Assembly: GCF_029589435.1 (NCBI RefSeq)
Contig: NZ_JARRAG010000002.1
Span: 1 to 64,000 of the forward strand
DNA from: Paludisphaera mucosa
GTDB taxonomy: Bacteria > Planctomycetota > Planctomycetia > Isosphaerales > Isosphaeraceae
DNA length: 64,000 nucleotides
Reading direction: 5' to 3'
Shown: positions 51,896 through 61,101 of the stretch, one piece after another
How positions within the stretch are numbered: position 1 is the first letter of the stretch
Layout of the letters: each line of letters opens with the position of its first letter
Made by a program: the position numbers and the translations under genes
Notes under the pieces: generated by a model
Told to the model about the DNA's origin: nothing
Databases searched by the model: none
The model's input: the letters and a program-made list of their open reading frames with translations, nothing else

Positions 51896-52747
51896 TCAGC
51901 CCTGGTTGTGGGCCGCATACCGCGCCGCCTTCAGCCGGATCATCGTCGCCTGCCATTCGGGCCGATGCAGGCCCGCCGCCTTGCGGTAGTGCTTCCAGAA
52001 CCGGAGCGCATCGCGAGGGGCGACGCCGGCGACCCCCTCCATCGAGAAGAGGAGCTGCCCCAGGTCCTTCCAGCGCCAGCGATCGGCCGTCAGCCGGTGT
52101 TCGCGGAGCCGGTGCAGGTCGATCAGGGTCAGCTCGACGTCGCGCGGGTCGCGGGCCAGCTTCTCCAGGTTCACGAAGAAGTGACAGAGGTAGAGGTCCT
52201 TGTGGAAGACCCGGGCGCGGTGCATCGTCGCGGCGATGCGGGCCATCTCGCGGACGATCCGGCGCTTCATCGCGGCGAAGCTCTCGGGGTCGAGCGATCG
52301 CTCCAGGTCGGGGAGGACCTCGTTCAGCTCGCGGCCGGGCAGCTCGGCGACGGCGAGGTAGCTCTGCAAGGCACCCCACGGCCCGACCCGCTCGCCGACC
52401 GCGACGACGTCCGGGACCGGCACGCCGAGGGCCCGCGCCCGCTCCAGGTGGGCCCATTCGGCCGCCCCGGGGGAATGCCGACCGGCGGGGTTGAAGGTCG
52501 CCGCCAGCCGGGCAGGCCAGGGGAGCCGGAAGTGTCGCTTCAGGTAGACCGAAACCCGACGCCCCTCGGGCGCGTGGAAGACGACGCGGGCCGTCGATCG
52601 CCCTTGCTTGGCGTGCAGCCGGTCGCGGCTGACGATCGTCATGACCGACGCGTCGAAGTCGGCCGGCAGGGCCTCGCGATAGCGGTCGTCGACCCACGAC
52701 CAGCGCGAGCCGCGGATCAGACGTTCCCAGAACGCGCGGAGGCTCAT
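51896..52747 (-). CDS. Lipopolysaccharide kinase-like protein (WaaP/InaA type)
   Basis: A 283-residue protein-kinase-fold enzyme. AKQGRSTARVVF and VSVYLKRHFRLPWP lie in the ATP lobe, with K70 as the likely phosphate-binding Lys. The catalytic loop is HKDLYLCHFFVN (D184) and the metal site is LIDLHRLREHRL. It resembles LPS core heptose or Kdo kinases and InaA. ATG 52747 overlaps the upstream GT39-like gene by 4 bases. With GT9 and lpxK nearby, a role in phosphorylating LPS core sugar is likely. Confidence 0.9.
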   Translation of the reverse strand: MSLRAFWERLIRGSRWSWVDDRYREALPADFDASVMTIVSRDRLHAKQGRSTARVVFHAPEGRRVSVYLKRHFRLPWPARLAATFNPAGRHSPGAAEWAHLERARALGVPVPDVVAVGERVGPWGALQSYLAVAELPGRELNEVLPDLERSLDPESFAAMKRRIVREMARIAATMHRARVFHKDLYLCHFFVNLEKLARDPRDVELTLIDLHRLREHRLTADRWRWKDLGQLLFSMEGVAGVAPRDALRFWKHYRKAAGLHRPEWQATMIRLKAARYAAHNQG

Positions 52748-54339
52748 GGTGCGAAGCCTTCCCAGGAGACCGGTTGGTTCACGCGGTAGATGCGCGTCCC
52801 GACGTCGCGGCCCTCGACGAGCGACGGGAAGTCCTGCACGGGCGTCGCCGCGAAGGCGAGCAAGGCGTGGAGGCTCTCGGAGCGTCGGCTCTTCGCCTCC
52901 AGCTCGTCCCGCCCCACGACGACGTAGGCGAGATGGCGGTCGGAGAGGGCCTGGCGGACGTGCCAGTAGTCGTAGCCGTCGGGCCGGCCGGCCACGAAGC
53001 GGGCCCAGCCGCGGGTGTCGAGGATCTGGTCGCCGGCCCCCGCGTGCGCGGCGAGCCATCGTCCGGCCTGCCAGTGGCCCCGCCGGCTCTCGTGACCCGT
53101 GCGAAGTTGATAGGCGACCAGGCCCGTCGCCACGACGGCCGTCGCCGCGACCACGACCGCACGCCAGGCCCGCGGCGAGGCCGGGACCTTCGTCCCCAGC
53201 CGTTGCAGGCAGATGACCATCCCCGCGGCCGACCAGATCGTCGAGATCGCCACCAGCGGCAGCACGTGCCGGCCCGACAGGTAGCCGAGGTTCGAGCCGT
53301 GACGCATTAGGACCAGCACGTACGTCGCGGCGAAGATTCCCAGGACCAGCCGCTCGGCGGAGCCATCGCCGGCCTCGCGACCGCAGGCGGTCCGGATGAA
53401 CCTCCGTCGGGCGAGGCCCCAGATCGCCATGATCGCGAAGCCCCAGCACATCTCGTCCCACCAGCGGCGGCCGACCCAGCGCAGGGCGTCGAATGGCCCG
53501 TCCAGCGTCCGCTCGTTCGACTCCTCCTTGGGCGAGAGGTCCAGCGCCGCCCGGTCGAGGCCCGGGGGGAGCGGCTGGGGCGTCGAACGACGAACGATCG
53601 TCTGAGGTCCGAGCGCGGCGGCGTGTCGCAGGGCGAGCTTCTCGGAGACCTGCCCCTTCGCCAGGGCGTACGAGCCGACGCAGACCAGGACGGCCAGCGC
53701 CAGGGCCGCCGGCGCGGGGGCCGTGGCGATCGAGCGGATGCCCCGCGTGCGGGCCAGGTGGACCAGGTACGCCAGGCCGACGGCCGCCGGCGCGACGATC
53801 GCCTCCGGCCTCGCCAGGTAGGCCGCCCCGCCGACCAGGCCGCAGGCCATGGCCAGCCGCCAAGAGTCGCGGCGGACCGCCGTCGCGCCCAGCCAGAGCG
53901 ACGTCGTCATCCCCAGCAGGCCGACCGCATTGCCAAGCGTGTCGCGACCGACCTCGGCCGGCACGGGGAGCAGCACGTACAGAAAGGCCGCGACCAGCGC
54001 CACGCGATCGTCGAAGATCCTGCGGGCGAGCGCGAACAGGGGCAGGAGCATGAGCAGCGACGCGGCGGCCGAGACCGCCTGGGCGGCGATCCGCCATGCG
54101 TCGGGCCCGGGGCCTGCGAGCGTCGCGGTCAGCGGCTCCGCGGCCGCGACGAGGGCCGGATAGAGGGGGTGCTGGTCGGTGCCGCGGACCACGTCGACCC
54201 AGGGGTCGGTCTGAAAGCGTCGCGCGACGGCGAGGAATTTGAGGCCGTCCTGCGCCGGGACGAGTGTGCGGGCGATCGCCGCGGCGTGGAGGAGCGCCGC
54301 GAACGCCAAGATGCCGATGAGCCAGCGACGGTGCGCCAC
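52744..54339 (-). CDS. GT39/ArnT-like membrane glycosyltransferase
   Basis: A 531-residue polytopic membrane protein. The N-terminal helix (WLIGILAFAALLHAAAIARTLVPAQDGLKFL) ends in an early extracytoplasmic Asp, and QHPLYPALVAAAEP with the following helices is typical of GT-C enzymes that use a lipid-linked sugar. About ten helices lie before residue 400. The soluble C-terminal part is about 400-531 (ILDTRGWARFVAGRPDGYDYW). It overlaps the Kdo-kinase-like gene by ATGA. The acceptor is probably LPS or a surface glycan. Confidence 0.88.
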   Translation of the reverse strand: MAHRRWLIGILAFAALLHAAAIARTLVPAQDGLKFLAVARRFQTDPWVDVVRGTDQHPLYPALVAAAEPLTATLAGPGPDAWRIAAQAVSAAASLLMLLPLFALARRIFDDRVALVAAFLYVLLPVPAEVGRDTLGNAVGLLGMTTSLWLGATAVRRDSWRLAMACGLVGGAAYLARPEAIVAPAAVGLAYLVHLARTRGIRSIATAPAPAALALAVLVCVGSYALAKGQVSEKLALRHAAALGPQTIVRRSTPQPLPPGLDRAALDLSPKEESNERTLDGPFDALRWVGRRWWDEMCWGFAIMAIWGLARRRFIRTACGREAGDGSAERLVLGIFAATYVLVLMRHGSNLGYLSGRHVLPLVAISTIWSAAGMVICLQRLGTKVPASPRAWRAVVVAATAVVATGLVAYQLRTGHESRRGHWQAGRWLAAHAGAGDQILDTRGWARFVAGRPDGYDYWHVRQALSDRHLAYVVVGRDELEAKSRRSESLHALLAFAATPVQDFPSLVEGRDVGTRIYRVNQPVSWEGFAP

Positions 54340-54409
54340 CCGATCCTCCTTGACCCTCGGCCTGCCGCGGGCCGATCCTCGGCCGCCGCCGCGATTATAG
54401 GTGCACCCT

Positions 54410-55351
54410 TCAGCCCGTCAATGGCAGCGCCATGCCGCCGCGCGCCGAGGCGGCGGACCAAAGGTCGGCCATCGACCGCTCGAACGGGATCGACGGTCGC
54501 CAGTCGGTCTCGGCCGTGATGCGGTCGAGACTGGCGCGCGAGTCGTCCGGCTCGCCCCGGCGTGTCGCACCCGCGTCGAGGCCGATCCGGACCGACCGGC
54601 CACTCAGGTGGATCAGCAGGTCGAGCCCCTCCTGGACCGTACGCGAGTGTCCCGACCCGATGTTGTAGATGCGGCGGGCCTGCCCCTGGTGCGCCAGCGC
54701 GACCAGCGCCCTGGCGGCGTCGCGGACGTCGACGAAGTCGCGGCGGGCGTCGAGGCGGCCGGCGAGGAGCGTCTGCGGGAGGTCCGGCGCCGCGAGCTGC
54801 GCGGCGAAACGGCCGAAGGCGAGCGACTCGGGCATCCCCGGCCCCACCGGGTTGAACACCCGGCCGACCACGATCTCCAGCGGCCCCCGAGCGACCAAGG
54901 CCGCGGCCGTCGCCATCGCCTTGCTGCGGCCGTAGGCCGTCATGGGCCGGCAGACCTGGTCCTCGACGACCGGCAGGTCGGCCGCTGCGACCGGGCCCAG
55001 CTCGGCGGCCGAGCCGGCGACGACCACGCGGACGGGCCGATCCAGGTGGCGGAGCGCGTTCAGGAGTCGGTCCGTCCCCCAGAAATTCGCCTCGTACATC
55101 TCTTCGTCGGGGGTCGGCGGCGTCTTGCCGGCGGCGTGGATCACGTAATCCGGCGCGACGTCGCGCACGGCCCGGCCGAGCCCTTCAGGGTCGCGGAGGT
55201 CGGCCCCGACGAAGAGCGCGCCGCGGAGCGACGCGGGCCGGTTCCGCCCCAGGACGACGATCCGGTCCCCGTCGGCCAGGGTCCGCCCGACGGCGTCGAG
55301 GACCCAGCCTCCCAGCCATCCGCCCGCACCGGTGATCAGCCAGGTCGCCAT
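54410..55351 (-). CDS. NAD-dependent epimerase/dehydratase family protein
   Basis: A 313-residue extended short-chain dehydrogenase. TWLITGAGGWLGGWVLDAV has the G-x-G-x-x-G-type loop GAGGWLG. VVAGSAAELG and YGRSKAMATAAAL give the YxxxK pair. VGRVFNPVGPGMPESLAFG and RRDFVDVRDAARALVAL are typical of sugar epimerases or GDP-mannose dehydratase-like enzymes. ATG 55351 lies inside the end of the GT9 gene (16-base overlap). It probably modifies a nucleotide sugar for LPS. Confidence 0.92.
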   Translation of the reverse strand: MATWLITGAGGWLGGWVLDAVGRTLADGDRIVVLGRNRPASLRGALFVGADLRDPEGLGRAVRDVAPDYVIHAAGKTPPTPDEEMYEANFWGTDRLLNALRHLDRPVRVVVAGSAAELGPVAAADLPVVEDQVCRPMTAYGRSKAMATAAALVARGPLEIVVGRVFNPVGPGMPESLAFGRFAAQLAAPDLPQTLLAGRLDARRDFVDVRDAARALVALAHQGQARRIYNIGSGHSRTVQEGLDLLIHLSGRSVRIGLDAGATRRGEPDDSRASLDRITAETDWRPSIPFERSMADLWSAASARGGMALPLTG

Positions 55352-56430
55352 GTCAACTCCTCGGTTCCGGGTCGCAGGCTCGCTCGTGGGCGTCGCCGTC
55401 CTGAAAGCATACGTCGCGAAGCGTCGAAGACGCGGTCGGGATTCAAGTTCTTCATGCAGAGGTGGTGGCCCAGCGGGCAGACGGGTCGCTGGCAGGGCCC
55501 GCAGGGGACCGGGTGGTACAGGTGGATCGCGTTGGGGTGGTTCGTCCGCGTCCACTCGATCCGCGTCGGCCCGAAGAGCGTGACGACCGGGGTGCCGAAC
55601 GCCGCGGCGAAGTGCCGGGGCCCCGAGTCGGTCGTCACGAGCAGGTCGGCGCGGCGCACCATCGCCTTCGACAGGCCGAGGCTCAAAGCCCGGTCGGCGA
55701 GGCTCGCGACCCGGGGATGCGCGGCCAGCGCGACGATCTTGCGGGCCTCGTCCCGCTCGGACGGGCCGCAGAGGACGACGACCGAGACGTTCGATTCTTC
55801 GGCCAGTCGGCGGGCCAGGACGCCGAACGATTCCGCGGGCCAGGCCTTGGCCGGGCCGAAGGCGCCGCCGGTGTTCAGGCAGACCAGGCCGGCCGAGGGA
55901 TCGACGCCGAGCGCGGTGCAGGCCTCGTCGGCCGCGGCCTCGTTGGCCGGGGTGGTCGCCAGTTCCAGGCGGACGCCCTCGCCGGGGCATCCCAGGACGT
56001 GGGCGAGGCCCAGGTAGTATTCGACGATCGGGCACGGCAGGAGCTTCCCGGCCGCGTCGCGGGGAGGCGCCAGGCGGTCGGTCAGCAGCCAGCCGCGGGC
56101 GTAGCGGTCGTAGCCCACCCGGCGCGGGATCCCCGACAGCCGCGCGATCCAGGCCGTGCGGATCGAGTTCGGCAGCAGGACCGCCGCGTCGGGGCGGTCG
56201 CCGCGGAGCCGGCGGATGAGCGCCGGCGTGCGCTGCTCGCGGAGCTTCGAGCGGGGGTGGAAGAGGATCGTCTCGTCGAACCAGTCGAGCCCGTCGAGCA
56301 CGGGGGCGACGTTGGGCTTCGCCACGATCGAGAGCCGGCCCGAGGGGAACCCGCGACGCAGGGCCCGGAGGGTGGGCGTCGCCATGACGGCGTCGCCGAT
56401 CAGGCTGGGGAGGAAGACGACGATGTTCAT
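55336..56430 (-). CDS. Family 9 glycosyltransferase (heptosyltransferase-like)
   Basis: A 364-residue GT-B enzyme of the LPS heptosyltransferase/GT9 family. MNIVVFLPSLIGDAVMATPT is the hallmark start, with the catalytic Asp in SLIGDAVM. NTGGAFGPAKAWPAESFGVL, VVVLCGPSERDEA and TTDSGPRHFAAAFGTPVVTLFGPT form the donor site. A Cys patch near the end (HPVPCGPCQRPVCPLGHHLCM) is common in this family. It transfers a heptose-like sugar to the LPS core. It starts 76 bases after lpxK on the same strand and overlaps the next gene. Confidence 0.94.
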   Translation of the reverse strand: MNIVVFLPSLIGDAVMATPTLRALRRGFPSGRLSIVAKPNVAPVLDGLDWFDETILFHPRSKLREQRTPALIRRLRGDRPDAAVLLPNSIRTAWIARLSGIPRRVGYDRYARGWLLTDRLAPPRDAAGKLLPCPIVEYYLGLAHVLGCPGEGVRLELATTPANEAAADEACTALGVDPSAGLVCLNTGGAFGPAKAWPAESFGVLARRLAEESNVSVVVLCGPSERDEARKIVALAAHPRVASLADRALSLGLSKAMVRRADLLVTTDSGPRHFAAAFGTPVVTLFGPTRIEWTRTNHPNAIHLYHPVPCGPCQRPVCPLGHHLCMKNLNPDRVFDASRRMLSGRRRPRASLRPGTEELTWRPG

Positions 56431-56506
56431 GCGCGGCCGGGCCCTTCCCTGGCAGGTCCGTCCGGCGTCCTTGCCGGCGGCCGATCCTCGCGGACTCCCC
56501 GCCCCC

Positions 56507-57583
56507 CTAGGCTCCCGGGACCGGCCGCGACTCGGGGATCAGGCCCGCCAGCAGGCCTTCCAGCGGCCGGGCGTCCCCCAGAAGTTCCAGGCCGATCCGG
56601 AGCGCGCGGAGGGGCGCGTCCCCGAGATTCGAGAGGCGGAGCTTCACCAAATCCTTCTGCGTGGTCAAGACGAGTTCGGCCCCCGTCGCCCCGGCCCAGC
56701 GGACGAGCCCGTCGACGTCGTCGGCCGAGTAGGGATGGTGGTCCGGGAAGACCCGCAGGTCGACCAACCGGCAACCCAGCGACTCGATCGTGCGGCGGAA
56801 GCCCACGGGGTTGCCGATGCCGCAGAAGGCCGCGACGGCCCGGCCGGGAAGGCCGTCGAGCGTGCCGACGGAGCCTTCGCCGTCGACGAGGTCTCGCGGT
56901 GCGTGGCGAGCTTCCAGGATCGGGACCGACGGCGCGTGGCGGCGGGCCTCATCGCGGATCCAGGCCCGGCGCTCGGCCGGGACGAGGTCCGCCCGCGAAA
57001 CGATCACCGCTCCCGCTCGCCGCAGCGACGAGGCCGGTTCGCGGAGCAGCCCGCGCGGGAAGATCCGGCCCAGGCCGAAGGGGTCCAGGGCGTCGAGCAG
57101 GACGAGGTCGAGGTCGCGGGCCAGCCGGCGATGCTGGAAGCCGTCGTCGAGTAGGATCAGCTCGGCTTCCAGCTCGTCGACCGCGATCTCGGCGAGCCGC
57201 GACCGGTCGGGGTCCTGGAGGTGGGGGACGTCGGGGAGGTTCTCCTCCAGCACGAGCGCCTCGTCGTTGACCGCGTCGGCCCGGCCGTAGCCGCGGCTGA
57301 TCAGGCAGACGCGAAGGCCGCGCTCGCGATACCAGCGCGCCAGCCACTCGACCATGGGGGTCTTGCCGGTCCCGCCCAGCGTCAGGTTCCCCACCGAGAC
57401 CACGGGCACTCGCGCGTGGTGGACGGCCTTGAGCCCGCGGTCGAACGCCGCGTTCCGCGCGGCGACGGCGACCCCGTAGCCCGCGGCCCCGAGGCCGAGC
57501 CCCATGCGGCCGAGGGCCGCCAGCGGGCCCCGGGTCTCGCCGCGGATCAGCCTGAGGAACACTTCGGGATCGATTCGGGCCAC
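56507..57583 (-). CDS. lpxK: Tetraacyldisaccharide 4'-kinase
   Basis: A 358-residue inner-membrane-associated kinase that phosphorylates the 4' position of lipid A precursor. The P-loop-like [13 protein letters not shown] is at 64-76, followed by [20 protein letters not shown] and [22 protein letters not shown], all LpxK signatures. A short N-terminal hydrophobic helix ([18 protein letters not shown]) anchors it. It shows that this organism makes lipid A-type LPS. It heads a minus-strand run of envelope genes and is divergent from the Mpo1-like gene. Confidence 0.96.
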   Translation of the reverse strand: MARIDPEVFLRLIRGETRGPLAALGRMGLGLGAAGYGVAVAARNAAFDRGLKAVHHARVPVVSVGNLTLGGTGKTPMVEWLARWYRERGLRVCLISRGYGRADAVNDEALVLEENLPDVPHLQDPDRSRLAEIAVDELEAELILLDDGFQHRRLARDLDLVLLDALDPFGLGRIFPRGLLREPASSLRRAGAVIVSRADLVPAERRAWIRDEARRHAPSVPILEARHAPRDLVDGEGSVGTLDGLPGRAVAAFCGIGNPVGFRRTIESLGCRLVDLRVFPDHHPYSADDVDGLVRWAGATGAELVLTTQKDLVKLRLSNLGDAPLRALRIGLELLGDARPLEGLLAGLIPESRPVPGA

Positions 57584-57727
57584 GCCACCGCCGTCCTGGT
57601 GCTGGGTCTCGATCGGGCCGCGACTCCCGCAGGGCCGCGGCCGTCGTTACGATAGGACGAGGAGGCTAACCGCTGGCGACTCCGACCGTCAAGCCGCACC
57701 GAACCCCCTCCCACCCAAGGCCGACGC

Positions 57728-58132
57728 ATGATCCCGCCTCCCGAGCCGCCCCACCCCCTGGTCGTCCACTGGCTGAAACGGCACCTCAGCGGGGTCAGCT
57801 TCGTGCTCCACATGGTCGGCATCCCGCTGACCATTTTGGGGGTGCTGCTCTTCGCCGTGTACGCGTTCCTGATCTCGTTCCCCATCTTCGTGCTGGCGCT
57901 CGGGCTTTTCGTGGGCGGTTACGCACTCCAGATGGCGGGGCACTACCTGGAAGGGACCGACCCCGGCGAGGTCATCTACTTCAAGCGGCTGCTGGGCGTC
58001 CCTTACGTCGAATTCCCCCCGGGATCGGGCCCTTTCCACGAGCTGGACGGCCTGGCGCGGCCGTCGCCGGGCGACGGCGGGGGCGAATCCACAGCCGGGG
58101 CGGGAACGGCCCGAGTCGGCCCGTCCCTTTAA
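57728..58132 (+). CDS. Mpo1-like (DUF962) membrane protein
   Basis: A 134-residue membrane protein. LVVHWLKRHLSGVSFVLHMVGIP carries the H...H...G-P pattern, and YALQMAGHYLEGTDPGEVIYFKRL carries the second HxxE-type motif, as in Mpo1/YGL010w 2-hydroxy fatty acid dioxygenase relatives. Two helices lie between (LTILGVLLFAVYAFLISFPIFVLALGLFVGG). The C-terminus is Gly/Ala-rich. It may oxidise a 2-hydroxy fatty acid. It stands alone between lpxK (divergent) and the TolC-type gene. Confidence 0.75.
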   Translation: MIPPPEPPHPLVVHWLKRHLSGVSFVLHMVGIPLTILGVLLFAVYAFLISFPIFVLALGLFVGGYALQMAGHYLEGTDPGEVIYFKRLLGVPYVEFPPGSGPFHELDGLARPSPGDGGGESTAGAGTARVGPSL

Positions 58133-58550
58133 AGACGGCGGAGAGCGGAGACGGGGTGCGCCGACGGTTCCGCGTCGCGCCCTCGCATTTTCCCCTGGAG
58201 CAGAATCGGCACGATCGGTAAATTCCCCCTCATCGCTTCAAGTCGCAGAACACGAACGACCGATACCTTTCGACAGCCCGATTCCCCGATCACTTCATGG
58301 GAACCGGGACCGAGTCGTCGGATGTTCGATCAGACGCAGCAGGTTTTCGGCACGATGGACCGGCCACCGCATCTCTTCCCGGCCGGCCTCGTGGGTGTTG
58401 GAGAAGGGTCGCGACCGAGTCGGCCCGAATGCGACGGCGGCAGTCGAGTCGTGGGCGATAGACTCCGTGAGCCAAGCCAGGGATGGCGCGGCGTGATCCC
58501 ACGCCTCGGGTTACGCGTCACATGGCGATCTTAGTCAAGGACGGCTGGCC
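58133..58550. other. Non-coding leader before the TolC-type gene
   Basis: 418 bases without a credible gene. Short open frames on both strands lack family similarity. No convincing -35/-10 pair was found. A promoter for the TolC-type gene should lie here, as the previous gene ends at 58132 in the same direction. Confidence 0.45.
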
Positions 58551-60896
58551 ATGCGATTGACCTTACGCAGGAACCGTTGGACTCATATGGCCGTGCTGGC
58601 GGCCTGGGTGAGCTCCGCCGGTTGCCAGAGACTTCCCTACATCGACCAGACCAAGTCCGTCCCCCACGACAACATGGGGAAGATGGCCCTGGAGGACAAG
58701 GAGGTCACGCAGGCCGATTTCCTGTCGAGTAGCACGTCCTTGCCGATCCCCAAGATCGCCAAGCCCCGCACCACCAACGATCCCGAGGCCGACGAGATCT
58801 GGCCGATGACGCTCCAGGAGGCGATCCGGATCGGCCTGGACAACTCCGAGGTGGTCCGCGTGATCGCCTTCGGCGCCCAGGGCATCCCGGTCGGCGGCTT
58901 CGAGCCGTCGCCGCTGAACACCGGGGCCGGGGCGGGCGTCGCCAGCTCGCTCGGCGCCGGCACGCTCCAGACGGTGTACGACCCGGCGATCCAGGAGACG
59001 CAGATCGCCCAGGCGCTCAGCGTCTTCGACACCGGGCTCATCACCAACATGACCTGGGGCAAGAGCACCCAGCCGTTCAACAACGCCGTCCAGGGCGGTA
59101 CGTTCCAGCTCGCCGGGATCAAGACGCCGGTCATCTCGATCCAGGACACGGCCCAGTTCCAGGTCGGCCTGCAGAAGCGGACCGCCACCGGCGCCCAGCT
59201 CGGCATCGTCCACAACGTCAACTGGCTGTACCAGAACAGCACGTTCCTGGTGACGCCGTCGGCGTATACGACCAACCTGCAGATGACCCTGACCCAGCCC
59301 TTGATGGGCAGCGCGCCGATGCCCGGCCAGCAGGCCGGCCCGCCCGTCGGCCTGGAGGCCAACCGCGCCCCGATCGTCGTCGCCCGGCTCAACGCCGACG
59401 CGGCCGTCTGGCGATTCAAGGCCGAGATCATGGCCCAGGTCCGCTCGATCGAGCAGCAGTACTGGGCCCTGGCCCAGCAGCACGTGCAGCTCTGGTCGGC
59501 CGAGAAGGCCGTCGAGCTGGCCCGCGAGATCGTCAACCGCGAACAGGCCGAGCTGGTCGTCGGCAAGGGGACGGTCGCCGACGTCGCCGAGGCCCAACAG
59601 CGGATGGAGCAGTTCAACCTCGACCTGGTCACCAAGACGGCCGACGTGATCACGACCGAGCGTCAGCTCCGGAACATCCTGGGCCTGCCGCCGGCCGACA
59701 ACCGCCGGATCATCCCGGTCACGCCGCCGACCGAGGCCCGCCTCGAGCCCGACTGGGAGTCGAGCCTGGCCCAGATGGTCACGTTCCAGCCCGACATCGT
59801 CCAGCAGCAGCTGCTGGTCCGGATCGCCGAGCTGCAGCTCCTGGTCACCCGCAACCAGCTGCTCCCCCAGCTCAGCCTGAACGTCCTCTACCAGTTCAAC
59901 GGCCTGGGCCAGAACCTCGACACGGCCGAGGCCGTCATGACGGGGGCCACGGTCAAGGCCCTGGAACCCGTGGTCGCCGCCCAGCAGCGGGCCGCCGGCG
60001 TCGCGGGCAATCCCGGCCTGTACAACAACTTCCGGACCTGGCAGGTCGGCTGGTCGTTCCAGATGCCGCTCGGGATGCGGTCGCCGCTGGCCAGCACCCG
60101 GCAGGCCCAGTACACCCTGCTCCGGCAGCGGGCCTTCCTCCAGCAGGTCGTGCACCAGACGGTCCACTCGCTCAGCCGGTTCTTCCTGGAGGTCGACGCC
60201 AACTTCAAGCAGTTCAAGACCGCGTCGCGGCTGCGGGCCGCGGCCGCCGAGCGGCTCGCCGCCCAGCGGGCCTACTACGAAGAAGGCCGGATCACGATCG
60301 ACCGCTTCCTCGACGCCGTCAGCCAGTACGCCCAAGCCGTCGCCCTCGAGGCCCAGTACAAGACGACCTACAACATCTCGATCGTCGCCCTCGAGGAAGC
60401 CAAGGGGACGCTCCTGGCCTACAACAACATCGCGGTCGCCGAGGGCCCCAACCCCCGCAAGGCGTACGTCCAGGCCCGCGACATCCAGGAAGGCCACAAG
60501 CAGATCCCGATCCCGCCCGACGGCCCGATGTACCGCGAACGCGTCGTCGGCCCGCCCACGCCGGACCCCGTCGAGCCGCATCAGCCGCCGGGCGTCGAAG
60601 ACGGCGGCCCCCTGCCCGCGATGCCGGCCCCCGTCGGCCCGCTGGGACCGCCGCCGACCCCGATGCCCCCGTACCGCCCGGCCGGCGAGCCCCCGATCCT
60701 CTCGCAGACCCCCGCGCCGGAGGCCCGGCCGGCCGACGCCCCCCGGATCGACCCCGCCGCCCTGCCGGCGAGCGGACCGGCCCCGAGCCCGAGCCCGGCC
60801 CCCGCACCCGCCGCCGCACCGGCCGGTGCGCAGGAGGCCGAAGCCTTGCCCCCGCTCCCCGAGGTCGTCGACCTGCCCCCGCTGCCCCAGGGCTGA
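58551..60896 (+). CDS. TolC-family outer-membrane protein with Pro-rich tail
   Basis: A 781-residue outer-membrane protein. The N-terminus (MAVLAAWVSSAGCQRLPY) is a lipoprotein signal with lipobox SSAGC. Two TolC-type coiled repeats follow: EIMAQVRSIEQQYWALAQQH with REQAELVVGKGTVADVAEAQQR (about 280-360), and LLVRIAELQLLVTRNQLLPQ with QRAYYEEGRITIDRFLDAVSQYAQAVALEAQY (about 415-620). A Pro/Ala-rich region of about 110 residues closes it (residues 670-781), longer than usual. It is probably the exit duct of an efflux or secretion system. No inner-membrane partner is nearby. A rho-independent terminator follows. Confidence 0.92.
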   Translation: MRLTLRRNRWTHMAVLAAWVSSAGCQRLPYIDQTKSVPHDNMGKMALEDKEVTQADFLSSSTSLPIPKIAKPRTTNDPEADEIWPMTLQEAIRIGLDNSEVVRVIAFGAQGIPVGGFEPSPLNTGAGAGVASSLGAGTLQTVYDPAIQETQIAQALSVFDTGLITNMTWGKSTQPFNNAVQGGTFQLAGIKTPVISIQDTAQFQVGLQKRTATGAQLGIVHNVNWLYQNSTFLVTPSAYTTNLQMTLTQPLMGSAPMPGQQAGPPVGLEANRAPIVVARLNADAAVWRFKAEIMAQVRSIEQQYWALAQQHVQLWSAEKAVELAREIVNREQAELVVGKGTVADVAEAQQRMEQFNLDLVTKTADVITTERQLRNILGLPPADNRRIIPVTPPTEARLEPDWESSLAQMVTFQPDIVQQQLLVRIAELQLLVTRNQLLPQLSLNVLYQFNGLGQNLDTAEAVMTGATVKALEPVVAAQQRAAGVAGNPGLYNNFRTWQVGWSFQMPLGMRSPLASTRQAQYTLLRQRAFLQQVVHQTVHSLSRFFLEVDANFKQFKTASRLRAAAAERLAAQRAYYEEGRITIDRFLDAVSQYAQAVALEAQYKTTYNISIVALEEAKGTLLAYNNIAVAEGPNPRKAYVQARDIQEGHKQIPIPPDGPMYRERVVGPPTPDPVEPHQPPGVEDGGPLPAMPAPVGPLGPPPTPMPPYRPAGEPPILSQTPAPEARPADAPRIDPAALPASGPAPSPSPAPAPAAAPAGAQEAEALPPLPEVVDLPPLPQG

Positions 60897-60928
60897 GGCG
60901 TCGCCACGACGTCCGATCGAACCGAACG

Positions 60929-60973
60929 AAGGGCCGGCGCTCCCCACGGGGCGCCGGCCCTTCGGCGTTTTTT
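60929..60973 (+). terminator. Rho-independent terminator after the TolC-type gene
   Basis: AAGGGCCGGCGC and GCGCCGGCCCTT form a 12-bp perfect stem around CCCC-type loop TCCCCACGGG, followed by CGGCG and six T residues (60968-60973). It lies 33 bases after the stop of the TolC-type gene. Confidence 0.9.
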
Positions 60974-61007
60974 ACGACTGATGAAGGGGCGCGACGAGTC
61001 GACGGCC

Positions 61008-61037
61008 TTGCCGCGACGGAGCCGTCACCGATAAAAT
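61008..61037 (+). promoter_or_regulatory. Candidate promoter for the BON-domain gene
   Basis: TTGCCG (61008-61013) and TAAAAT (61032-61037) are 18 bases apart, 64 bases before the ATG at 61102 and just after the terminator. The -10 is AT-rich against its surroundings. The match to consensus is moderate. Confidence 0.45.
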
Positions 61038-61101
61038 TCATCGACAGGTCCCCCGCTCGACGCCACGCGCGCGGCACGTCTACCAGGAAGGGGCGAGCAT
61101 C

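Noticed and set aside
52746-53216. Plus-strand open frames opposite the GT39-like gene
   Set aside because: Arg/Pro-rich shadows without start signals or homology.
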